This document shows positions 10,349-19,799 of a stretch of 64,000 nucleotides of DNA, one piece after another. Positions within the stretch are counted from its first letter, which is position 1, and each line of letters starts with the position of its first letter. A program made the position numbers and the translations under genes. This DNA is from Bufo bufo. Taxonomy: Eukaryota > Chordata > Amphibia > Anura > Bufonidae. The notes under the pieces are model-generated. The model was not told the origin of the DNA. It saw only the letters and a program-made list of their open reading frames with translations, and made no database searches. The stretch covers positions 46,964,323 to 47,028,322 of the forward strand of contig NC_053398.1 in NCBI RefSeq assembly GCF_905171765.1, read 5' to 3'.

Positions 10349-12148
10349 ATGGCCCGCCGGACGTTCTCGGCCGAGGAGGCATACGCCCAGCTTGCCTCCG
10401 ACTCCGAGAGTCCCAGTGAGGATGAGGATGACCCCACATTCCTGTTGTCATCCGCATCCTCCTCATCATCTAGCGATGATGATGAGCCCCCAAGGCGGCG
10501 GAGACGCCGCCAGGCGGAGCAAGGGGACCGCCATGTTAGGGACCCTGTGGCCCACACTAGTACGAGCAGCTCTGGGGCTCGTACTGGTTTCCCGGCCCAC
10601 CAGTTAAATCCACCGGAGCCCCCTGCCGGTGAACTTGTCTGGTGTAGCCCAGAGCGATACGAGCCTGTGATTCCTGATTTTGTAGGCCAATCAGGAATCC
10701 AGATTTCCACAGTGGGCTACACTGAATATGACTTTTTTTGTCATTTTTTCAGTGACCCACTGGTAAATCTGATGGTGGAGCAGACGAATCTGTACGCCCA
10801 ACAGTTCGTCGCTCAACACCCGGGCTCCTTTTTGGCCAGGCCCGGTGGCTGGACGCCGGTCAGTGCAGCCGAAATGAGGACATTTTGGGGCCTCGTGCTG
10901 CATATGGGCCTGGTCAAAAAACCCAGTGTCAGGCTGTACTGGAGTGGGAACGTCCTATACCAGGCCCCACTTTACAGTACAGCCATGACACGCTCCCGGT
11001 TTGAGGCCATCCGGAAATGTCTGCATTATTCCGATAATGCAGCATGTCCCCCCCGAGGTGATCCTGCCCATGACCGTCTGTATAAGATACGGCCGGTCAT
11101 CGATCACTTTGGGGCCAAATTCATGGAGGCCTATGTACCTGGAAGGGAGGTCGCGGTTGATGAGTCTCTCATTGCGTTCAAGGGGAGACTCATTTTCCGC
11201 CAGTATGTGCCCTCCAAGCGGGCGAGGTATGGCGTAAAGCTATACAAAATTTGTGAGAGTACCTCAGGGTACACTTACAAATTTCGTGTGTACGAGGGGC
11301 GAGATTCCCGGATTCAACCCCCAGAATGTCCCCCCACTCTGGGTGTTACCGGGAAACTTGTGTGGGACCTTATGTACCCACTGCTGGATAAGGGTTACCA
11401 CCTTTACGTGGATAACTTTTATACCAGTATCCCCTTGTTCCAGTCCCTTGCCGCCAGATCCACGTCCGCTTGTGGGACCGTGCGGAAAAATCAACGCGGC
11501 CTCCCTGCCCACCCTCTCCAGGTACCTATCCCCAGGGGTGAGACCCGTGCCCTTACCACTGGAAACCTGTTGCTGGTCAGGTATAAGGACAAGAGGGATG
11601 TCCTTATGCTGTCCACAATTCATGGTAACGGCATCACCCCTGTCCCTGTGCGAGGTACCGCGGCAACGGTCCTCAAGCCCGATTGTATCGTCGCCTACAA
11701 TCGGTATATGGGAGGAGTTGATCTCTCTGATCAAGTCCTCAAGCCATATAATGCCATGCGCAAAACCCGGGCATGGTACAAAAAAGTTGCGGTCTACTTG
11801 GTGCAGGTTGCCATGTACAACTCTTTTGTACTATCCCGAAGCGCTGGCAGCACAGGGACATTCCTCCAGTTCTATGAGGCAGTCCTCAAGGCCCTGATCT
11901 TTTCGGACCAGGAAAGAGCAGGCCGGAGTACCTCGGGAACTGTAGGTGCCCGGATCGTCCCTGGCCAACACTTTCCAGGTGTGGTCCCACATACTGGAAA
12001 GAAGGGACGAACCCAAAAAAAGTGCAGAGTGTGTCGCAGGAGGGGGATACGGAAGGACACGACTACTCAGTGCGACACGTGCCCCGATCATCCGGGCCTC
12101 TGCATTGACGGTTGCTTCAGGGAGTATCACACTTCCATGGAGTACTAA
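10349..12148 (+). CDS. piggyBac-type transposase, intact, 599 aa
   Basis: Catalyses precise excision and insertion at TTAA. The N-terminus is acidic and Ser-rich (about residues 10-50), followed by a basic patch (RRRRRRQ) that could be a nuclear localisation signal. The DDD catalytic residues are visible: Asp271 in VAVDESL, Asp355 in YVDNFYTS and Asp458 in MGGVDLSDQ, in the spacing of the family. The C-terminus is a cysteine/histidine-rich domain starting CRVCRRRGIRKDTTTQCDTC (about residues 560-595), the cross-brace type zinc finger that binds the element ends. Length matches vertebrate piggyBac transposases of about 590 residues. There is no internal stop or frameshift. Together with both termini and TTAA duplications this may be a functional element. 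Expression is not testable from sequence. Confidence 0.95.
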   Translation: MARRTFSAEEAYAQLASDSESPSEDEDDPTFLLSSASSSSSSDDDEPPRRRRRRQAEQGDRHVRDPVAHTSTSSSGARTGFPAHQLNPPEPPAGELVWCSPERYEPVIPDFVGQSGIQISTVGYTEYDFFCHFFSDPLVNLMVEQTNLYAQQFVAQHPGSFLARPGGWTPVSAAEMRTFWGLVLHMGLVKKPSVRLYWSGNVLYQAPLYSTAMTRSRFEAIRKCLHYSDNAACPPRGDPAHDRLYKIRPVIDHFGAKFMEAYVPGREVAVDESLIAFKGRLIFRQYVPSKRARYGVKLYKICESTSGYTYKFRVYEGRDSRIQPPECPPTLGVTGKLVWDLMYPLLDKGYHLYVDNFYTSIPLFQSLAARSTSACGTVRKNQRGLPAHPLQVPIPRGETRALTTGNLLLVRYKDKRDVLMLSTIHGNGITPVPVRGTAATVLKPDCIVAYNRYMGGVDLSDQVLKPYNAMRKTRAWYKKVAVYLVQVAMYNSFVLSRSAGSTGTFLQFYEAVLKALIFSDQERAGRSTSGTVGARIVPGQHFPGVVPHTGKKGRTQKKCRVCRRRGIRKDTTTQCDTCPDHPGLCIDGCFREYHTSMEY

Positions 12149-12179
12149 ATTTATATCCCAATTTAGCACTGACATCGGA

Positions 12180-13040
12180 TAAAAAAAAATGGTTCTCAGA
12201 CCTGAGACACCCAAAAAAACTAAAATAATTTATTAAAAGTAGACATATTAGGTATCGCCGCGTCGGTAATAATCTCCTCTATAAAACTACCCCATGACCA
12301 ACCCCCCCAGATTAACACGGTCAAGAAAAAAAAAAAAAAAGGTGCAAAAAAAGTTTTTTTTTGTCACCTTACATAATAAAAAGTTTAATAGCAAGCGATC
12401 AAAAAGTCATATAGCCCCCAAAATAGTGCCAATAAAACCGTCCGCTCATCCCGCAAAAAATGAGCCCCCACATGAGATAATTGGATAAAAAATTTTTTTT
12501 AAAAATGACCCTTAGACTTTAGAGATACCCCAAAAAATAATTTGTATCAAAAAAGATAATATAGTCTAAAACCTAAATAATTGTTAAAAAAAGTAGACTT
12601 ATTAGGTATTGCCGCGTCCGTAAGAATCTCCTCTATAAAAATACCCCATTACCTAACCCCCCAGATTAACATGGTCAAAAAATAAAAATTAAATAGGTGC
12701 AAAAAAAGAATTTTTTTGTCACCTTACATAACAAAAAGTTTAATAGCAAGCGGAAAAAAAGTCATATAGCCCCCAAAATAATGCCAATAAAACCGTCCGC
12801 TCATCCCGCAAAAAATGAGCCCCCACATGAGATAATTGGATAAAAAAAAAATTTAAAAAATGACCCTTAGACTTTAGAGATACCCAAAAAAAAGATTTGT
12901 ATCAAAAAAGATAATATAGTCAAAAACCTAAATAATTGTAAAAAAAAAAGTAGACTTATTAGGTATTGCCGCGTCCGTAAGAATCTCCTCTATAAAAATA
13001 TCCCATTACCTAACCCCCCAGATTAACACGGTTAAAAAAA
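12180..13040. repeat. A-rich tandem repeat, about 355-bp unit, 2.3 copies
   Basis: The marker attaggtat(c/t)gccgcgtc recurs at 12247, 12601 and 12958, giving spacings of 354 and 357. Each unit carries a poly-A stretch, a run reading gtcatatagcccccaaaata, and aaccgtccgctcatcccgca. It lies just downstream of the transposase stop codon, within the piggyBac element. Confidence 0.85.
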
Positions 13041-13044
13041 AAAA

Positions 13045-13500
13045 AAAAAAAACGGTGCCAAAACCGCTATTTTTGGCACTTTTCCATTTCAATCCGTTTT
13101 TTCCGGTAACAAAACAAGGGTTAACAACCAAACAAAACTTAATATTTATTACCCTGATACTGCAGTTTACAGAAAAACCACATTTGTGGTCGTAAACTGC
13201 TGTATCAGTAAAAGGGAGGCCGCAAAAGGAAAGGACTGACATGGTTTCTGGAAGGCCGATTTTGATGGCCTTTTTTTATTGACACCATGTCCCTTTTGAA
13301 GCCCCCCTGATGCACTCTAGAGTAAAAACTCCCCAAAACTGACCCCATCTAAGAAACTACACCCCTCAAGGTATTCAAAACTGATTATACAAACTTTATT
13401 AACCCTTTAGGTGTTCCTCAACAGTTAATGGCAAATGGAGATGAAATTTCAGAATTTAAATTTTTGGTAACCTTGCCTCACAAAAATGTAATATAGAGCA
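13045..13500. repeat. Inverted copy of the 394-bp array unit
   Basis: This stretch reads as the reverse complement of the direct units that follow, for example gacaccatgtccc against gggacatggtgta and ctaagaaactacacccctca against the inverse in each later unit. Together with the first direct unit it could form a hairpin of several hundred bases. Confidence 0.8.
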
Positions 13501-13574
13501 ACCAAAAATCATATTTACCCTAAAAATAGTCCCCAAAAAAATGCCACCTTATCCCGTAGTTTCCAAAATGTCGT

Positions 13575-15550
13575 CACTTTTAGGGAGTTTCTACTCCAGG
13601 GGTGCATCAGAGGGGTTGAAACAGGACACGGTGTAAATAAACCGGTCCATAAAAATCAGCCCTCCAAAAACCAAACGGCGCACCTTTCACTCTACGCCCC
13701 GCTGTGTGGCCGTACATTAGTTTACGGCCACATATTGGGTGTTTCTGTAAACGGCAGAGTCAGGGCAATAAAGATACAGTCTTGTTTGGCTGTTAACCCT
13801 TGCTTTGTTAGTGGAAAAAATGGGTTAAAATGGAAAATAAGGCAAAAAAATGAAATTTTCAAATTTCATCCCCATTTGCCAAAACTCTTGTGCAACACCT
13901 AAAGGGTTAACGACGTATGTAAAATCAGTTTTGAATACCTTGAGGGGTGTAGTTTCTTAGATGGGGTCACTTTTAGGGAGTTTCTACTCTAGGGGTGCAT
14001 CAGGGGGCTTCAAATGGGACATGGTGTAAATAAACCAGTCCATAAAAATCAGCCCTCCAAAAACCAAACGGCGCACCTTTCCCTCTACGCCCCGCTGTGT
14101 GGCCGTACAGTAGTTTACGGCCACATATTGGGTGTTTCTGTAAACGGCAGAGTCAGGGCAATAAAGATACAGTCTTGTTTGGCTGTTAACCCTTGCTTTG
14201 TTAGTGGAAAAAATGGGTTAAAATGGAAAATTAGACAAAAAAATGAAATTCTCAAATTTCATCCCCATTTGCCAATAACTCTTGTGCAACACCTAAAGGG
14301 TTAATGACGTATGTAAAATCAGTTTTGAATACCTTGAGGGGTGTAGTTTCTTAGATGGGGTCACTTTTAGGGAGTTTCTACTCTAGGGGTGCATCAGGGG
14401 GCTTCAAATGGGACATGGTGTAAATAAACCAGTCCATAAAAATCAGCCCTCCAAAAACCAAACGGTGCACCTTTCCCTCTACGCCCCGCTGTGTGGCCGT
14501 ACAGTAGTTTACGGCCACATATTGGGTGTTTCTGTAAACGGCAGAGTCAGGGCAATAAAGATACAGTCTTGTTTGGCTGTTAACCCTTGCTTTGTTAGTG
14601 GAAAAAATGGGTTAAAATGGAAAATTAGACAAAAAAATGAAATTCTCAAATTTCATCCCCATTTGCCAATAACTCTTGTGAAACACCTAAAGGGTTAACG
14701 ACGTATGTAAAATCAGTTTTGAATACCTTGAGGGGTGTAGTTTCTTAGATGGGGTCACTTTTAGGGAGTTTCTACTCTAGGGGTGCATCAGGGGGCTTCA
14801 AATGGGACATGGTGTAAATAAACCAGTCCATAAAAATCAGCCCTCCAAAAACCAAACGGCGCACCTTTCCCTCTACGCCCCGCTGTGTGGCCGTACAGTA
14901 GTTTACGGCCACATATTGGGTGTTTCTGTAAACGGCAGAGTCAGGGCAATAAAGATACAGTCTTGTTTGGCTGTTAACCCTTGCTTTGTTAGTGTAAAAA
15001 ATGGGTTAAAATGGAAAATTAGACAAAAAAATGAAATTCTCAAATTTCATCCCCATTTGCCAATAACTCTTGTGCAACACCTAAAGGGTTAACGACGTAT
15101 GTAAAATCAGTTTTGAATACCTTGAGGGGTGTAGTTTCTTAGATGGGGTCACTTTTAGGGAGTTTCTACTCTAGGGGTGCATCAGGGGGCTTCAAATGGG
15201 ACATGGTGTAAATAAACCAGTCCATAAAAATCAGCCCTCCAAAAACCAAACAGCGCACCTTTCACTCTACGCCCCGCTGTGTGGCCGTACAGTAGTTTAC
15301 GGCCACATATTGGGTGTTTCTGTAAACGGCAAAGTCAGGGCAATAAAGATACAGTCTTGTTTGGCTGTTAACCCTTGCTTTGTTAGTGGAAAAAATGGGT
15401 TAAAATGGAAAATTAGACAAAAAAATTAAATTCACAAATTTCATCCCCATTTGCCAATAACTCTTGTGCAACACCTAAAGGGTTAACGACGTATGTAAAA
15501 TCAGTTTTGAATACCTTGAGGGGTGTAGTTTCTTAGATGGGGTCATTTTT
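13575..15550 (+). repeat. Tandem array of five 394-bp units
   Basis: The marker cacttttagggagtttctac occurs at 13575, 13968, 14362, 14756 and 15150, with a diverged sixth start at about 15544. Spacing is 393, 394, 394 and 394. Units differ by only a few bases, so the expansion looks recent or homogenised. Four of the units carry the same 77-96-codon frame starting at 14014, 14408, 14802 and 15196. Because 394 is not a multiple of three these frames do not join, and I do not consider them genes. Confidence 0.95.
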
Positions 15551-16165
15551 GGGTGGTTTCTATTATGTAAGCCTCGCAAAGTGACTTCAGACCTGAACTG
15601 GTCCCTAAAAATTTCGTTTTTGTAAATTTCTGAAAAATTTCAAGATTTGCTTCTAAACTTCTAAGCCTTATAACATCCCCAAAAAATAAAATATCATTCC
15701 CAAAACAATTCAAACATGAAGTAGACATATGGGGAATGTAAAGTCATCACAATTTTAGGGGGTATTACTATGTATTACAGAAGTAGAGAAACTGAAACTT
15801 TGAAATTTGCTACATTTTTCCAAATTTTTGTTAAATTAGGTATTTTTTGGTGCAAAAAAAAATAATTTTTTGACTTCATTTTACCAGTGTCATGAAGTAC
15901 AATATGTGACGAAAAAACAATCTCAGAACGGCCTGGATAAGTCAAAGCGTTTTAAAGTTATCAGCACTGAAAGGGACTCTGGTCAGATTTGCAAAAAATG
16001 GCCTGGTCCTAAGGTGTAAAAAGGCTGTGTCCTTAAGGGGTTAAAGCTGACAGTCTGCAGTTAAAGCACATCTTGTTCATTTCATTTCAAATCCATTGTG
16101 GTGGTGTATAGAGCCAAAAATGTTAGAATTGTGTCGATGTCCCAATATTTATGGACCTGACTGTA

Positions 16166-16201
16166 TTTATTGTGCTGTCCCCAGGTATATTTGGGTGTGT
16201 G

Positions 16202-16243
<42 letters not shown>

Positions 16244-17440
16244 TGTATGTATGCCCCAGTTATTACATGCATCTGTATATATATATACTTATAAATGTGG
16301 CCCAATAATGTCCCCCCAGCTGATGCCGCCTAGATGACTGGACAATTATGTCCAGTGGCGGTCACTTCAAAAGACAGAGGATCAATAGAGATCCTCTGCC
16401 TTTTGATAACATCTCCGGCAGGTCCGAAGATGTTTAGCACTACAAAGATAGGGGAACAAAGGGCTCCCCTGCCTTTGTATGCCGCAATAACTTTACAGGC
16501 GGGAGGATCAAAGCATCCCCCCACCTGGAAGCGCACACCAGGACACGCGGTCTGGTGCGGTGACATCACACCGGGCCACTCTGGAGTGAGCGCCGCCTGA
16601 TTTAAATAGTCCGGCGGCTCTGTGCTCTGCAGTTGAGCCGAGCAGAACCAAACGAGAATCAACCCTGCAAGACGAGCATCTACAAGCGAGGATCATCACC
16701 TACAATGAGCAATTAACCCCTGGAGAACCCCTGAACTTGCTAAGTAACCCTTTACCCCCTAGACCAACAAGCATTATTAACCCCTGAACCACCAATACCA
16801 CAGTCCCTGATACATTAACCCCTGAACCACCACTCCATAAAATGAAACCCTGATATAACCCTATACCACCAACGCCCTTCCCTGCATTATATCCCTGAAC
16901 CCTTGCATGACCTTCCCTGATATATTAGCCCCTTCACTGCTTACCATGCTCTGCATTGCCCTGCATTTACCCCTGTATTATATAAACCCCTTCTATACCT
17001 CTGCTGCCCTGATATTCCTATTGTCACCAATCATTAACCCCTGCAATTCCTGGGGATCCTACTATCTCTGGCCTGCATTAACCCTTGCAGTGCCATCATC
17101 ACCCTGATTGTGTTTAACCCCTTGTTTTCCCCATAGGGACAGTGTGTAGCCAGGTGGGTGGGAGCTGCTGCTATTTACGTGTGTGTATGTGTGTTATTTA
17201 GATAGTTTGTGGTGTCAAATTGTAGTTGGAACTGTGTTGTGTGTTAGCGTAGCTTAGGTGTATTGTAGTGTTGTTACTGTATAGAAGTGTATGTCTATAT
17301 GTATATATATTTATAACCATTGTTATAAATATTTATAGATATAGTAGAATTTATAGACTGTAGGAATGTATTTGTTAAATAAATTCATTTATTGTTTAAA
17401 ATACAGTTTATAGTCTTTTGTGGTCGCCGCCGTAACATAG
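16166..17440. other. Non-coding sequence with AT microsatellite and taacccctga words
   Basis: A (ta)n tract lies at about 16206-16239. From 16700 to 17120 the phrase taacccctg(a/c)accacc is loosely repeated. An AT-rich stretch follows at 17280-17400. No gene is supported. The region between about 16315 and 17400 may be an old retroelement end, but I find neither matching termini nor a target duplication. Confidence 0.4.
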
Positions 17441-18165
17441 CGCACGTAGTTCAGGTATGAAGTATAGCAACAGGCTTCTGTACAGGAGCGAGGACGTGCA
17501 CAGCGTCCTCGTCTCCTTGGTGATAAGGGGCGGGGTCGGACCAGCCGCGCATGTCTCTTCCACGCGGCCGGCGTCCTCAGTTCCCCCAGCTACCAGGCGG
17601 GATCTGAGCACCGAGCTGGGCACTTGGTGCTCAGCTGTACTTCCTGCTGCGGGTCATGTGACGCTTGCCACGTCACATGACCCCAGCTAGCCAGTATTTA
17701 ACAGGCAGCCTGCTGGCCACAGGTTGCCTGTTAATTTTAGGTTCCTGCCGATTTGTTTGACTCCTGAATACTTACCTGATCCTGTTCCCTGACGATCCTT
17801 TGCCTGCTCCTCCTGTACTGTGCATCCCTCCTGGTATTTTGACCTCGGCTCCCACCTGACTACTCTTTGCTGACTCCTGTGGTACTTCTCTACTCTCCTG
17901 GTATTTGACCCTGGCTTCTCCTGACCATTCTTTGCTTAACCCTCTGTACTGCGTAGCTCTCTTGGTTCTGACCTGGTCCGTTCACGCTCCGTATTTTGAC
18001 ACGTCAGTCTTCCATGCACATATTCTAAGTTAGGGACTGCCGTCCAGTTGTCCCCTGTCATCAGGACTCGAGTGGCAAGTAGGCAGGGCCAGGGGTGAGG
18101 GTGGAGCACAGTGGTCACTATCCTCCCCCCCCCCCCGTTGGTGTGTGGACGTGACCGTTACAGAA
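17441..18165. other. Pyrimidine-rich probable retroelement remnant
   Basis: From 17740 to 18000 the strand is a string of short imperfect phrases (cctgatcctgttccctgacg, ctcctggtatttgaccctgg), followed by a C-run at 18126-18137. It ends abruptly at about 18165, where broken Tc1 coding sequence begins. The abrupt join suggests that an insertion or deletion removed the end of the Tc1. Class not determined. Confidence 0.35.
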
Positions 18166-19042
18166 ACACAGAGTTTCAGCTCCCTCCAAAGATGTTCTAT
18201 TGGCTTTAGGTCTGGAGACTGGCTAGGCCACTCCAGAACCTTGATATGCTTCTTACGGAGCCACTCCTTGGTTATCCTGGCTGTGTGCTTCGGGTCGTTG
18301 TCATGTTGGAAGACCCAGCCACGACCCATCTTCAATGCTCTGACTGAGGGAAGGAGGTTGTTGCTCAAAATCTCACAATGAATGTCCCCATTCATCCTCT
18401 TTTTAATACAGTGCAGTCGTCCTGCCTCTTCGCAGAAAAGCACCCCCAAATGATGTTACCACCCCCGTGCTTCACAGTAGGGATGGTGTTCTTGGGATGC
18501 AACTCATCCTTCTTTTTCCTCCAAACACGACGAGTAAAGTTTAGATCAAAAAGTTCTACTTTGGTCTTATCTGACCACATGACTTTCTCCCATGCCTCTT
18601 CTGGGTCCTCCAGATGGTCATTGGCAAACTTCAGATGGGCCTGGACATGTAAGGGCTTGAGCAGAGGAACTTTCCGTGCAATGCATGATTTGAAACCATG
18701 ACGCCGTAGTGTTCTACCGACAGTGACCTTTGAAACTGTGGTCCCAGCTCTCTTCATGTCATTGACCAGCCCCTCCCTTGTAGTTCTGGGCTGATTCCTC
18801 ACCTTTCTTATCATCAGTGATACCCCACGAGGTGAGATCTTGCATGGATCCCCAGTCCGAGGGAAACTGACAGTCTTCTTTAGCCTCTTCCATTTTCTAA
18901 CAATTGCTCCAACAGTTGATCTGTTTTCACCAAGCTGCTTGGCAATTGCCCTGTAGCCCTTTCCAGCCTTGTGGAGGTCCACAATTTTGTCTCTGGTGTC
19001 TTTTGAGAGCTCTTTGGTCTTGCCCATGGTAGTAGTTGTCAT
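18166..19042 (-). pseudogene. Tc1-like transposase, frameshifted and 3' truncated
   Basis: The start [20 protein letters not shown] (Met near 19025) leads into a helix-turn-helix region, a basic linker and the first half of the DDE domain. The expected Asp of the first catalytic motif is changed: MWSDKTK replaces the usual WSDET, keeping Asp but losing the following Glu. The frame is lost at about 18400-18450 after WGCFSAK. The second frame (18449 down) carries the second Asp ([10 protein letters not shown]) and [13 protein letters not shown] with the Glu. The coding sequence then runs into foreign DNA. Not functional. Confidence 0.9.
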
Positions 19043-19307
19043 CTGACTGACTGTGGGGTGGACAGGGGTCTTTAAAGAGCTCAGACAGGTGCTGCTAAGT
19101 TAGATTAATGAGTGGAGCAGAGGTGGACTTTTTAAAGGCACAGTAACAGGTCTTTGAGAGCCAGAATTCTTGCTGTTTCTCAGGTGTTCAAATACTTATG
19201 TTCAGCAGTGCAAGACAAATAAATTCTTTAAAAATCATACAATGTGATTTTCCTTAATTTTTTCCCCCCAAAATTGCAGGGTGTTCAAATACTTCTGTTC
19301 CTCACTG
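18166..19307 (-). mobile_element. Tc1-like element, one end lost
   Basis: The right end reads tacttctgttcctcactg followed by TA at 19308-19309, a Tc1-type terminus. The other terminus is absent: homology stops at about 18165 in unrelated pyrimidine-rich DNA. The transposase frame inside is broken. Confidence 0.85.
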
Positions 19308-19309
19308 TA

Positions 19310-19795
19310 TATGAGAGAACTTGCCCTGAAATGTCCCTTTGCAGTGCTCTGTAAATGAGCGTTGCTGAGGCATGTCCTTCGACACAGTACAGAGCAGCGC
19401 TGACTGTGAAGACGGCTGGGGTTAATTCTTTTTCCATCCCTGCTGGCTCCTATATATTTCTAGAAATTAACATCTGTACTATGCATATATATTTGATGTG
19501 CCCTCCTGCTATATTGATCGTGATCAGTGCGGCCAGCACTGACAGTGAACAATTATTCTGTATCCCTGGTGCGCTGAGTAAAGCTAATTTCACACTAGCG
19601 CTAGGGATTCAGCAGGCTGTTCTGGCAGGGAATAGCCTGCCGGATCTCTCTGCATTCCAGCTTTGCCGGAAGCTTGAACGTTTCTGTCCAGGCCCATTAA
19701 CTACAGTATAAGTTAACTATAATATGTTGAGAATCGACCAGAAGAAAAACGCTGCAAGCAGGGCAGATCGTGCAGTCAGCACTGGGGAAGACAGA
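19310..19795. other. No gene recognised
   Basis: About 490 bases between the Tc1 terminus and the 3' end of the LINE. The 118-codon forward frame at 19355-19711 has no recognisable domain and no support from its neighbours. Confidence 0.35.
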
Positions 19796-19799
19796 TAGG

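Larger units (their letters stand above)
9314..16040 (+). mobile_element. Autonomous-looking piggyBac element, 6.7 kb
   Basis: The Tc1 host sequence is interrupted exactly at TTAA: TTAA at 9310-9313 and again at 16041-16044, the piggyBac signature. The termini read cctcttaaggac on the left and, complemented, ccccttaaggac on the right. The left subterminal region holds short hairpins (agggcgtacaggtacgccct) and a second, near-identical copy of the terminal motif at about 9359-9390. One transposase gene lies at 10349-12148. The 3' four kilobases are tandem and inverted arrays, listed separately. The length is well above the 2.5-3 kb of most piggyBac elements. Confidence 0.93.
7787..16163 (+). 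mobile_element. Tc1-like element split by a nested piggyBac element
   Basis: The left terminus cagtcaggtccatagatatt (7787) is repeated inverted at 16144-16163 (aatatttatggacctgactg), with TA on each side (7785-7786, 16164-16165). The subterminal sequence also matches: the left ctgcagactgtcagcttt reads on as the inverse of 16045-16066. Without the piggyBac insertion (9314-16040) and one TTAA the element is about 1.65 kb, the usual size. The insertion lies downstream of the transposase stop codon, so the gene is untouched while the right terminus is displaced by 6.7 kb. Confidence 0.95.

Noticed and set aside
14014..15429. Four identical 77-96-codon frames in a row, as if a small gene family
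   Set aside because: They are the same frame of the 394-bp array units, with no start context, no domain and no frame continuity.
9314..16040. Two independent insertions rather than one piggyBac element (because of its length)
   Set aside because: The Tc1 sequence resumes exactly at TTAA on both sides and both ends show matching cttaaggac termini, so a single insertion explains it.
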